A DNA stretch of 64,000 nucleotides from DATFVJ01 sp963851085 (GTDB taxonomy: Bacteria; Actinomycetota; Actinomycetes; Streptosporangiales; Streptosporangiaceae): the NCBI GenBank assembly GCA_963851085.1, contig CAWKNX010000013.1, positions 1 through 64,000 of the forward strand. The letters run 5' to 3'. The notes below the pieces were generated by a model. That model made no database searches. It saw only the letters and a list, made by a program, of their open reading frames with translations, and was not told the DNA's origin. This document shows, one piece after another, positions 16,672 to 24,554 of the stretch (positions are counted from its first letter, which is position 1; every line of letters starts with the position of its first letter). The translations under genes and the position numbers were made by a program.

Positions 16672-17451
16672 GTGTTCACATCAATCGCCGGCCGCGCCGT
16701 TGTCGTGACCGGCGCTACCCGCGGCATCGGCAAGGGCATCGCGCGTGTGTTCGCGAACAGCGGCGCACGGGTGCTCGTCGTCGGCAGGGACGAAGAAGCA
16801 GCAACGGCCACGGTCCGTGAGCTGTCGGCGCACGGTGCGGACGTGTCGCAGGTGCTTGCCGACGTCAGCTCGCGTGCGGACTGCCTGCGGATGGCGGACA
16901 CCGCCGTCGAGCGGATGGGCGGCGTCGACGTGCTCTGCGCGAACGCGGGGATCTTCCCCGAACGCCGGCTCGAGGACCTGACCGACGAGGACATGGAGCT
17001 GGTATTCGGTACCAACCTGAAGGGCTGCGTGCTGTCCGTGCAGGCGTGCCTTCCCGCGCTGCGGCGCAGCGGCCGTGGCCGCGTCATCCTCACGTCATCG
17101 ATCACCGGGCCGATCACCGGCTTTCCCGGCTGGGCGCACTACGGCGCGAGCAAGGCGGGGCAGCTTGGCTTCATGCGCACGGCGGCCATCGAACTCGCGC
17201 CAAGCGCCATCACGGTCAACGCGGTCCTGCCAGGGAATGTGGTCACGGAGGGCCTGGAAGACCTCGGCGAGGACTACATGAAGCAGATGACGGCGACGAT
17301 CCCGCTTGGCCGTCTCGGCACGGTCGAGGAGATCGGGTACGCGGCGCTGTTCCTCGCGACCGACGAGGCCGCCTACATCACGGGCCAGACGATCGTCGTC
17401 GACGGCGGCCAGGTCCTGCCGGAATCGCTCGCCGCCGTGGACACGGGCTGA
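16672..17451 (+). CDS. Short-chain dehydrogenase/reductase
   Basis: Classical SDR, 259 aa. NAD(P)-binding TGATRGIG (about 13-20), NAG at the CANAG motif, catalytic Ser in LTSSITG and YxxxK in HYGASKAG (Tyr157, Lys161), C-terminal ITGQTIVVDGG. GTG 16672 follows GGAAGG. It probably interconverts an amino alcohol or diol and its ketone, for example aminoacetone to 1-amino-2-propanol as proposed for RMM loci; cofactor and substrate are not visible. Its TGA overlaps the regulator's ATG by one base. Confidence 0.9.
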   Translation: MFTSIAGRAVVVTGATRGIGKGIARVFANSGARVLVVGRDEEAATATVRELSAHGADVSQVLADVSSRADCLRMADTAVERMGGVDVLCANAGIFPERRLEDLTDEDMELVFGTNLKGCVLSVQACLPALRRSGRGRVILTSSITGPITGFPGWAHYGASKAGQLGFMRTAAIELAPSAITVNAVLPGNVVTEGLEDLGEDYMKQMTATIPLGRLGTVEEIGYAALFLATDEAAYITGQTIVVDGGQVLPESLAAVDTG

Positions 17452-18254
17452 TGGCCGACGAGGTTCATGGTCGGCCGGCACGGAACCAGGAGGACGTACG
17501 CCGCGTCCTCGCCGACCGGATCTCGGCCGGGCACCTGCGCCCTGGGCAGCGGCTCGGTGCCGAGCGCGCACTCGCGGCCGAACTCGGGGTCAGCCGGGCG
17601 ACGCTGCGCAACGCGCTCGCGGTGCTCGAGGAAAGCGGCACGGTCCGCCGCGTTCCCGGACGTGGTGGCGGCACGTTCGTCAGCCGGGACAAGATCGAGC
17701 GGGATCTGTCTCGCGTCGTCGGCGTGCCGGCGTTACTGCGCAGCCAGGGGGTCGTCGCGGGCACCCGGGTGATGAGCGCCAAGCTCGCCGCCGCGGACGA
17801 GGCGGCCGCGCAGGCCCTGCACCTGCGCCCTGGCGATCTCGTCGTCGACCTCGTGCGTATCCGGCTCGCCGACGGCAGCCCGATCTCGGTCGAGCACGCC
17901 ATGCTGCCCGCGGAGCGCTTCCCAGGCCTGCTCGAGCTTCCGCTCGGCGGCTCGGTGTACGAGTTGCTCGACGAACACTTCGGTACCCGCCCGGACGAGG
18001 CGGTCGAGCGGATCGAGGTCGTCGCCGCGTCACCGGACGAGGCGATGGTCCTCGATCTGGAGCCCGGCGCACCCCTGCTCGCCATCACCAGGACCACGAC
18101 GGATTCCGGCGGCGAGCCGATCGAGTTCTCGCATGACCTGTTCCGCGGTGACCGCACGCGCATCGTCGTGCGGACCCCAGGCCACGGGGGTGCCGCGCGG
18201 GCCGCGCCCGGGCGCGGACGGGTCATCGAGCTGCGGGCACAGAACGCGATCTAG
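17451..18254 (+). CDS. GntR-family regulator, HutC/UTRA type
   Basis: 267 aa. N-terminal winged helix (about 12-80) with the family pattern GQRLGAERALAAELGVSRATLRNAL, given here only to show position 32-56. The UTRA ligand domain (about 98-255) includes VVDLVRIRLADGSPISVEHA and late LLAITRTTTDSGG. Probable ligand-responsive repressor of the microcompartment operon; the operator may be the semi-palindrome near 9959. It lies in the middle of the operon it likely controls, translationally coupled to the SDR. Confidence 0.92.
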   Translation: MADEVHGRPARNQEDVRRVLADRISAGHLRPGQRLGAERALAAELGVSRATLRNALAVLEESGTVRRVPGRGGGTFVSRDKIERDLSRVVGVPALLRSQGVVAGTRVMSAKLAAADEAAAQALHLRPGDLVVDLVRIRLADGSPISVEHAMLPAERFPGLLELPLGGSVYELLDEHFGTRPDEAVERIEVVAASPDEAMVLDLEPGAPLLAITRTTTDSGGEPIEFSHDLFRGDRTRIVVRTPGHGGAARAAPGRGRVIELRAQNAI

Positions 18255-18272
18255 GGATCAAGGAGGTGCGGC

Positions 18273-18350
18273 ATGACAACAGCGTTGGCGTCCCGCGCGG
18301 CAGCCGTTCAGGAGCCTTATCCCGAACGGCTAGCGCGGAGTGGCACATGA
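18273..18350 (+). CDS. Possible 25-aa leader peptide before the diol dehydratase
   Basis: A mini-ORF with the best ribosome site in the region (AAGGAGG, 18260-18266, 6 nt before ATG 18273). It encodes 25 residues (MTTALASRAAAVQEPYPERL and five more) and stops at TGA 18348-18350, overlapping ATG 18347 of the dehydratase by ATGA. The dehydratase start itself has no good site of its own, so translational coupling through the mini-ORF is plausible. No known peptide family is recognised. Confidence 0.45.
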   Translation: MTTALASRAAAVQEPYPERLARSGT

Positions 18351-20610
18351 GCAGCGACCGGCCGGTGGGCCGCGTCCGGTTCATGGACAAACAGCGGGTG
18401 AATCTCGACGGCTTCGCCGTCGAGGACCCCGACCTCGGCCTCGTCGCAATGCGGTCACCACACGACCCTGAGCCCGGGCTCGTCGTGTCCGACGGCCGCG
18501 TGGTGGAGATGGACGGCGTGCCCGAGGCCAGTTTCGACGCGATCGACGAGTACATCGCGCGGCACGGGCTGGACCTTGACGTCGCCGGGGAGGCCATGGC
18601 GCTGCCGGACACCGAGTTCGCCCGGTTCGCTGTCAGCCCCGATGTGCCGCGGGCTGAGGTCACGGCGCTGAGCGCGGGCGCCACCCCGGCGAAGCTCGCC
18701 CGTGTGCTTGCCGTGCTGACGCCGCCCGAGCTCGGCATCGCCATGGCCAAGCTGCGGGCCCGGCGCACGCCGAGCAACCAGGCGCACGTCACCAACCGCC
18801 TCGATGACCCGCTGCTGCTCGCCGCGGACGCCGCGACGGCAGCGGCCTTCGGCTTCCGTGAGATCGAGACGACCGTCCCGGTCCTCGCCGACGCGCCGAG
18901 CAACGCGGTCGCCTGCCTCATCGGCGCGGCCGTGGCGGCGCAGGGGGTGCTCATCCAGTGCTCGGTGGAAGAGGCCCTCGAGCTGGAGCTTGGCATGCGC
19001 GGGCTCACCTCGTACGCGGAGACCATCTCGCTCTACGGCACCGAGCAGGTCTTCGTGGACGGGGACGACACGCCGTGGTCGAAGGCGTTCCTGACCTCCG
19101 CGTACGCGTCACGGGGCATGAAGATGCGGGTCTCGTCGGGCGCGGGTGCCGAGGTGCTGATGGCCGGCGCCGAGCGCAAGTCGATGCTGTACCTGGAGGC
19201 CCGCTGTGTCGCTCTCGCCCGCGCCATCGGCGCCCAGGGGGTCCAGAACGGCGGCATCGACGGCGCCAGTGTCGCGGGCGCAGTGCCCGGGGGGCTGCGC
19301 GAGCTCATGGCCGAGAACCTGATGGTGATGATGCGGGGCCTCGAGTCGTGCTCGGGAAACGATGCCCTGATGAGCGAGTCGGACATGCGCCGCACCTCAC
19401 GAACACTGCCGATCGTGCTCGCGGGCTCCGACTTCGTCTTCAGCGGGTTCGGCAGCATTCAGCGGTACGACAACATGTTCGGGCCGAGCAACTTCAACGC
19501 CGAGGACATCGACGACTTCCTCGCCATGCAGCGGGACTGGGGAATCGACGGCGGCCTGCGCACGGTGCCCGCGCCGCGGCTGGCGGAGTTGCGCCGGAGC
19601 GCCGCGCAGGCGTGCCGCGCGGTGTACCGGCATCTCGGCCTCGCCGACTTCACCGACGGCCACGTCGAGCGGGCCGTCGACGCGGCAGGCTCAAAGGACC
19701 TGGGCGAGACCGACACGCTCGCTGTCGTCGGCGCCGCGCACGCCATCCGCGCACGGGGACTGACCGTCGTGGATGTCGTCGCCGCGCTCGACGACACCGG
19801 CTGCGAAGCCGAGGCGGAGCGCATCGTGAAGATGACCAGGGCCAGGCTGGCCGGTGACTACCTCCAGACGTCCGCGATCTTCGACGAGGACCTCAGGGTG
19901 CTCTCGCTCATCACCGACCCCAATGACTACGCCGGCCCCGGTACCGGTTACCAACCGTCGGCACGGCGGCAGGCCGAGATCGATGCGATCAGGCAGGCCC
20001 GCGGGACCGTGGACCTGCGGGCCGAGCAGGCGCGGGCAGCGGTGCCGATGCTCGCGCCCCGCGGTGACGCAGGCCCTGGGCATGACCCGCGTGACGTGGT
20101 CATCGGCGTTTCGCCGGCGGTCGGCAGGGACGTGTGGCGCTGCCTTTCCGGGCTCGCGGTCACCGACGTCCTGCTTGAACTGCTCGCCGGGCTGGAGGAG
20201 GAGGGCTGCGTCGGCCGGGTGGTCCGGTTCAACGACACCGTCGATCTTGGCAGGATCGGGCTCGCGGCCGCCCGGCTGGCCGGCTGGGGATCGGCATCGG
20301 CTTGCAGGGCAAGGGGACGGCGCTCATCCACCGCCGCGACCTCGCTCCCCTGGCCAACCTCGAGCTGTACTCCGTCGCACCCGCCGTCACGGCCGACCTC
20401 TACCGGCTGCTCGGGGCCAACGCGGCACGGCACGCGAAAGGCGCGACGCCCGATCCCGCGCGCAATCCGTACACCGACGAGGCGATCGAGGCGCGGTACC
20501 ACACCAAGGTGATCGCGTTGATGGCGCTGGAACGTGAGTGGGTACGCCCTGGTGCGCCCGCCGAGGAGCTGTCCTTGCCGTCTCCGCCAGCTTCTGGAGG
20601 CCCGCGATGA
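18347..20610 (+). CDS. B12-dependent propanediol/glycerol dehydratase, fused large and medium subunits, one-base frameshift
   Basis: Adenosylcobalamin-dependent diol dehydratase: diol to aldehyde by radical rearrangement. Residues about 10-555 match the large subunit (PduC/DhaB): RTPSNQAHVTN, CSVEEALELELGMRGLTSY, YGTEQVFVDGDDTPW, SGFGSIQRYDNMFG, all diagnostic. The medium subunit (PduD-like) is fused on, starting about DVVIGVSPAVGRDVW. In the G run 20286-20289 the frame breaks; with one more G the sequence reads LAGWGIGIGLQGKGTALIHR and continues LANLELYSVAP to TGA 20608-20610. The unshifted frame ends at 20512 with nonsense sequence. ATG 18347 is used because it gives the conserved start (RVNLDGFAVEDPDLGLVAM). 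The product makes the aldehyde used by the aldehyde dehydrogenase upstream. Confidence 0.85.
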
Positions 20611-21071
20611 CCGGCGCGCGAGCACCGTCCGGCCAGCCGGCGGACGAGCCCGATTCGCCACCGGGCCCGCCGCCGGGCCAGCGGGCGGGCCAGCCGGGGG
20701 GCCAGCCGGGGGGCAGGGTCACCGCGCTGTCGGGCCGGCCGGTCGACGAGCTGACCCTGGACGCCGTCCGCCGCGGCGAGGTCGCCCTGCCCGATCTGCG
20801 GATCCACCCGGGAACGCTCGAATGGCAGGCGGACGTGGCGCAGGCGCACGGCAATCCGCAGCTCGCCGAGAACTTGCGCCGTGCCGCCGAGCTGACCCGG
20901 CTGCCCGACGACGAGGTCCTCGCGATCTACGAGGCGCTGCGGCCGCGGCGCTGCACCCCCGGTCAGCTCACCACGCTGGCCGGCTCGCTCGCGGCGCGTG
21001 GCCTGCCGCGATGCGCGGCCCTGCTGACCGAGGCCGCGGCGGTCTACGCGCGCCGCGGGCTGTCCGGATGA
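20607..21071 (+). CDS. Diol/glycerol dehydratase small subunit (PduE-like)
   Basis: 154 aa, overlapping the medium-subunit stop by ATGA. A disordered Pro/Gly/Gln-rich N-terminus (about 1-45, with repeated GQPGG) precedes the conserved small-subunit core: LDELTLDAVRRGE-like helix, then LRIHPGTLEWQADVAQAHGN and LPDDEVLAIYEALRPRR. Small subunits of microcompartment-associated dehydratases often carry an N-terminal targeting or solubility extension, but this one lacks an obvious amphipathic helix. Co-translated with the reactivase gene. Confidence 0.88.
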   Translation: MTGARAPSGQPADEPDSPPGPPPGQRAGQPGGQPGGRVTALSGRPVDELTLDAVRRGEVALPDLRIHPGTLEWQADVAQAHGNPQLAENLRRAAELTRLPDDEVLAIYEALRPRRCTPGQLTTLAGSLAARGLPRCAALLTEAAAVYARRGLSG

Positions 21072-22798
21072 CCGTTGTCGCCGGTGTCGACGTCGGCAAC
21101 GCGACGACCGAGGTCGTTTCCGTGGCTGAGGGGCGGCTGCTCGGCGCCGACCGGCTGCCGACCCGTGGCCGCAAGGGCTCGGCTGATTCGCTTCGCGGCG
21201 CTGCCGCGCTTGTGCGCAGGCTCGAACGCCGGCTCGGCCGGCCGGTCGACGAGGCCAGGGTGGCGCCCCTGCGGGCCGTGGACAACACCACGCTGACCAT
21301 CCCCGAGATCGCGCCGCCTACCGGCAGGCTGCGCCTGCTCACGGCCGCTGTCGCGACTCCGGGTGGCGGGGGCGCGTGCGTGGGGCCGCCGATGTGGCTG
21401 GGCTCGCCAACCCCGACGGCCCCGACGGCCCCGACGGCCCCGACGGCCCCGCGTTCCACCGGGCCGCCCGTGGTCGCCGTGGTTCCGCCCGGTCTTGGTT
21501 ACACCGACGCCGCGCGGCGGCTGCGGGACCTGACCGCCGCCGGGGTGCGGGTGGGCGCGGTGCTCGTCGGAAGCGACGAGGGCGTGCTCGTCGCCAACCG
21601 GCTCGATGGCAACCTGCCGGTCATCGACCAGGTGGACACCGCCGCGGCGCGGGCGTGCACACTGCTCGCGATCGAAGTGCGCCCGCCGGGCCAGCCGCTG
21701 ACCTTGCTGACCGATCCGGTCGCGCTCGGCGCCGCGCTGTCCCTCGGCGAGGCGGAGGCCGGCAATGCGGCAACGCTGAGCCGTGCACTGCTCGACTGCT
21801 CGAATGCGGTCATTGGGCTTAACGGCTCCGGGGCGGATCCGGGCTCCACCGACGAGCCATGGGTCGCGGTGCGCGCCGGGCCGGCGGCGCGCCGCCGGAT
21901 CGCCCTGCGCACCGCCTGCGCCCAGATCTCCACCTGGCCGGTAGGCAGTGTCCGCGCGATCGGCACGCCGGCCGGCGAGACCGAGGTGGATGACCTCTAC
22001 GCGCTGGACCTCGCGGAAGTGGCGGATACCGCGACGGCGCGCCGCGGCGTCCTCGGCCGCGCGGTGCTCGTCGCGTCGCTGCGGCGTCGCTCCTTCGAAA
22101 CCGATCATGCCGGTGTGCTCAGCGGGCTGCTCGACCGGCCGGTGCGCAGCTTGCTTACGGAACCGGCTGCCGCCCGGCTCGGCGCATGCACCACGCCAGG
22201 CGCGCGCGGCGACGCCGTGGTCGTCGACCTTGGCGCGGGCACGATCGACGTCATCGCGCCCGCCGGTGAGGTCGTGGCGGCCGGCGCTGGTGAACTTCTT
22301 ACTGCCGCGGTCGCGGAGACACTCGGGATCCCGCGCGCCGCGGCCGACTGGGTCAAGCGGGGGCCATGCGTACGGGTCGAGGGCGGCCAGCGGTTCGAGG
22401 CCGAGGATGGCAGCCGCGGATTCCTGGATCCGCGCGCCTTGGCGTCAGCGGCGTTGCCTGCGTCGGCGGCGAACATGCTCGCGGTCGCCGGCCCCGCGGG
22501 GCTGATGCCGTTCGACCGCCAGCACAGCCCGGCCGAGTGGCGGGCGATCCGGCTACGGCTGAAACAGGCGGTGCTGTCCGCCAACCTGGCGCGTGCGCTC
22601 CGGACGCTCGGCCAGGACATGCGGCAGGTGCTGCTCGCGGGCGGGCCCGCCGGTGACGACGAACTGCTCGGCGTGCTGCTGCGCTCGCTTCCCGACGGGG
22701 TGACGGCCGGCCGGGCGAACGTCGGCGGGACGCTCGCGGGGTCACCGGCCGGCCACCGCTACGCCGTTGCCCTCGGCCTGGCGCTCGGGCGTGGATAG
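21068..22798 (+). CDS. Diol dehydratase reactivase, large (ATPase) subunit (PduG/DdrA-like)
   Basis: 576 aa. Exchanges damaged cobalamin out of the dehydratase using ATP. Hsp70/actin-like ATPase: phosphate-1 motif VAGVDVGNATTEVV at the N-terminus, phosphate-2 VVVDLGAGTIDVIAPAGE, near 390, family GAGELLTAAVAETLG and RGPCVRVEGGQRFE. Start ATG 21068 overlaps the small-subunit stop (ATGA). A run of Pro-Thr-Ala repeats (four copies of a 9-bp unit, 21412-21447) interrupts the N-terminal part. No separate small reactivase subunit (PduH) is visible nearby. Confidence 0.88.
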   Translation: MTVVAGVDVGNATTEVVSVAEGRLLGADRLPTRGRKGSADSLRGAAALVRRLERRLGRPVDEARVAPLRAVDNTTLTIPEIAPPTGRLRLLTAAVATPGGGGACVGPPMWLGSPTPTAPTAPTAPTAPRSTGPPVVAVVPPGLGYTDAARRLRDLTAAGVRVGAVLVGSDEGVLVANRLDGNLPVIDQVDTAAARACTLLAIEVRPPGQPLTLLTDPVALGAALSLGEAEAGNAATLSRALLDCSNAVIGLNGSGADPGSTDEPWVAVRAGPAARRRIALRTACAQISTWPVGSVRAIGTPAGETEVDDLYALDLAEVADTATARRGVLGRAVLVASLRRRSFETDHAGVLSGLLDRPVRSLLTEPAAARLGACTTPGARGDAVVVDLGAGTIDVIAPAGEVVAAGAGELLTAAVAETLGIPRAAADWVKRGPCVRVEGGQRFEAEDGSRGFLDPRALASAALPASAANMLAVAGPAGLMPFDRQHSPAEWRAIRLRLKQAVLSANLARALRTLGQDMRQVLLAGGPAGDDELLGVLLRSLPDGVTAGRANVGGTLAGSPAGHRYAVALGLALGRG

Positions 22799-22840
22799 GG
22801 CGCGCAGATGACGGCGGGAGAGACGCGCTGTTTCCGGTGA

Positions 22841-22890
22841 GTTTTCCGGCGCGGTTTTCCGGCGCGGTTTTCCGGCGCGGTTTTCCGGCG
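22841..22890 (+). repeat. 13-bp tandem repeat upstream of the amidotransferase gene
   Basis: Three exact copies of GTTTTCCGGCGCG (22841-22879) and a fourth, changed at its end, run straight into the ribosome site AAAGGAG of the gene at 22904. The array could affect translation or simply be slippage-derived. Confidence 0.85.
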
Positions 22891-22903
22891 AAAGGAGACG
22901 ACG

Positions 22904-23599
22904 GTGGGAAACGGAGCGGGCCTGCGCCCGGCCCGGGCGCTCGTCCTGGCCGACGAGGACGACGCGGCGGGATTCCTTGGCGAGCGGGCCGGCGGCCATG
23001 GCGTCGAGCTTGTGACCGTCCGCCGTTCGCCCGACAGGTGCCCACCGCCGTTGACCGGATACGACATGGTGATCAGCATGGGTTCGGTCTGGTCGGTGAA
23101 CGAGGCCGGGTCCACGCCGTGGATCGCCAGCGAGATCGATCTGCTCCGGGCCGCGGCCGCCCGGGATCTGCCGGTGCTCGGGGTCTGCTTCGGCGCTCAG
23201 GTGCTTGCCGCGGCGCTCGGCGCCGCCGTGCGCGCGGCGCCACGGCCTGAATTCGGCTGGATCAAGATCCAGAGCGCGGACGAGAATTCGATCCCCACGG
23301 GCCCCTGGTTCGCCTGGCACCACGACGTGGTCGACCTGCCATCTGGCGCACGGCTGCTCGCGCGCAACTCCTGGGGCGTCCAGGCGTTCCGTTCGGGCCG
23401 CCGGCTGGGCGTGCAGTTCCATCCCGAGGTGACCGCGACAATCATCGATCGATGGGTCCACGAACTCGACCATCAGCTGGCGGCGGCAGGCGTAAGTCCT
23501 GCTGAACTTCTGCCGGCCTCGGCCGCCCAGCTGGACTCCGCCCGGCGAAACGCCCACCGGCTCTTCGATACCTTCATGGGGCTCGGCCGGATCAGCTGA
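22904..23599 (+). CDS. Class I glutamine amidotransferase-like protein
   Basis: 231 aa, standalone class I GATase (GuaA N-domain fold). The nucleophile elbow is LGVCFGAQVLAAALG (Cys95), and the catalytic His and Glu are in QFHPEVT (His173, Glu175), so the triad is complete. GTG 22904 follows AAAGGAG. It is the last gene of the microcompartment operon after a 105-bp gap. Possible roles are gamma-glutamyl hydrolysis of an amine intermediate (as PuuD does in polyamine catabolism) or amide transfer; neither can be shown from sequence. Confidence 0.85.
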   Translation: MGNGAGLRPARALVLADEDDAAGFLGERAGGHGVELVTVRRSPDRCPPPLTGYDMVISMGSVWSVNEAGSTPWIASEIDLLRAAAARDLPVLGVCFGAQVLAAALGAAVRAAPRPEFGWIKIQSADENSIPTGPWFAWHHDVVDLPSGARLLARNSWGVQAFRSGRRLGVQFHPEVTATIIDRWVHELDHQLAAAGVSPAELLPASAAQLDSARRNAHRLFDTFMGLGRIS

Positions 23600-23632
23600 G
23601 GAAATGGACCAGGCGATGAAGCGGGATCCGCG

Positions 23633-23848
23633 TCAGGCAGCTGCTGTCTGTGTAGCGTCAAGCCGGTCGAACAGTTCCTGTCCTGCTTCGAGGTACAGAT
23701 GCCCGACCTCCGAGTGAACCGGCGCGTAGCGGTCGAACCATTCCGGATCCTGCAACCTCAGGTTGGTCAATATGAGGGCTGCCTGGGTTCCGTCATAGAG
23801 CATTGACTGGAGCGCGTTGAGCTCGTCAATTGTCAGGGCATCGTACAT
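23633..23848 (-). CDS. Hypothetical 71-aa protein
   Basis: Acidic, mostly helical small protein beginning MYDALTIDELNALQSMLYDG, with no Cys, signal or membrane segment. ATG 23848 is preceded by GGAAAGGACAGG at about 7 nt, which supports it as a real gene. It lies 23 bp downstream of the stop of the small ORF at 23872 on the same strand and converges with the amidotransferase gene. Function unknown. Confidence 0.6.
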   Translation of the reverse strand: MYDALTIDELNALQSMLYDGTQAALILTNLRLQDPEWFDRYAPVHSEVGHLYLEAGQELFDRLDATQTAAA

Positions 23849-23871
23849 TTTTACCTGTCCTTTCCAGCGGA

Positions 23872-24105
23872 CTAGCAGGTGACTCTTTCGTAGTCAATGA
23901 CGGTACAGTCCCGCTTGAGTTCCTCTAGGAAGCGTCCCAACTGACCCGCGCGGATGCGCTTTCCCCAAGCGGCGCGACGCGCGCTCGACGCATCCTCAAC
24001 TGGTTCCCGAGCGGAATCGCCGCTCCCGCCACGTGAATTTTTCACATCGAAGTCGTGCATAGATCCCAGGATGAGAGGAGTGGCCGCCCGCTCCTTCTCC
24101 GACAT
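23872..24105 (-). CDS. Small ORF, homologous in its N-terminal half to the ORF at 24405
   Basis: 77 aa from ATG 24105 (the frame stays open further upstream to 24360). The first half (SEKERAATPLILG, then MHDFDVKNSRGGS, then PVEDASSA) is nearly shared with the divergent ORF at 24405. The second half is unrelated and ends RDCTVIDYERVTC with two Cys 11 apart. A conserved front with a changed back, tiny size and the neighbouring small gene recall RiPP precursor families, but no modifying enzyme is adjacent on this side. The shared half may equally be by-product of the DNA inverted repeat. Unrecognised function. Confidence 0.4.
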   Translation of the reverse strand: MSEKERAATPLILGSMHDFDVKNSRGGSGDSAREPVEDASSARRAAWGKRIRAGQLGRFLEELKRDCTVIDYERVTC

Positions 24106-24490
24106 TGCTCTCGCGCGACGTGCCGCTACCGCCGCCTGAACATTTGCGGCCCCGGCCGTGCCACGTTGGTCGGGGCAGGCGAGGTCTTTCATGCGGGCGC
24201 GACGAGCTGCGCCGGACGGCGGCTGGCCCTGCCTGCACCGGCTGGGGATCCACGCACCGGGGCCGCTGCCCACGCACCGGGCCGCCGCCGCATCGCCGAT
24301 GCCGGCGGCCGATATTTGTCCAGGCGTGACGCGCTCGGCCGGCTCTGGCTGATCGAGCAAGGTCCGAGAAGGAGCAGGCGCTGGGGGCTCTCATCCTGGG
24401 ACGTATGCACGACTTCGATGTGAAAAATTCACATGGCGGGAGCGAAGCCGCCGGCGCTGGAGTGCCAGTTGAGGATGCGTCGAGCGCGCC
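23979..24490. repeat. Large imperfect inverted repeat, about 127-bp arms
   Basis: Left arm about 23979-24105 and right arm about 24361-24490 align as reverse complements with one 7-bp gap and scattered mismatches. The best block is GTGAATTTTTCACATCGAAG followed by TCGTGCAT. Spacer about 255 bp. The arms encode the homologous halves of two divergent small ORFs, so the mismatch pattern may show protein-level selection. Confidence 0.75.
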
Positions 24491-24554
24491 TGGCATCGCC
24501 CGAGAAGCGGGCCGTACCGGACGACACACCAGGATCTGTCTGCGAGGAAAATGA
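24405..24554 (+). CDS. Small ORF, partner of the inverted copy at 23872
   Basis: 49 aa from ATG 24405: MHDFDVKNSHGGSEAAGAGV, then PVEDASSA, then an unrelated basic tail ending RTGRHTRICLRGK. Upstream codons in the same frame (SEKEQALGALILGR) are also conserved with the opposite copy, but no ATG/GTG/TTG lies before them after the stop at 24327, so either a rare start is used or the N-terminus is lost. The stop overlaps the UnbV start region (24551). Function unknown. Confidence 0.3.
   Translation: MHDFDVKNSHGGSEAAGAGVPVEDASSAPGIAREAGRTGRHTRICLRGK

Noticed and set aside
18266..18346. Longer N-terminus of the diol dehydratase from GTG 18266
   Set aside because: The added residues are not dehydratase-like and the GTG overlaps the ribosome site of the 25-codon mini-ORF.
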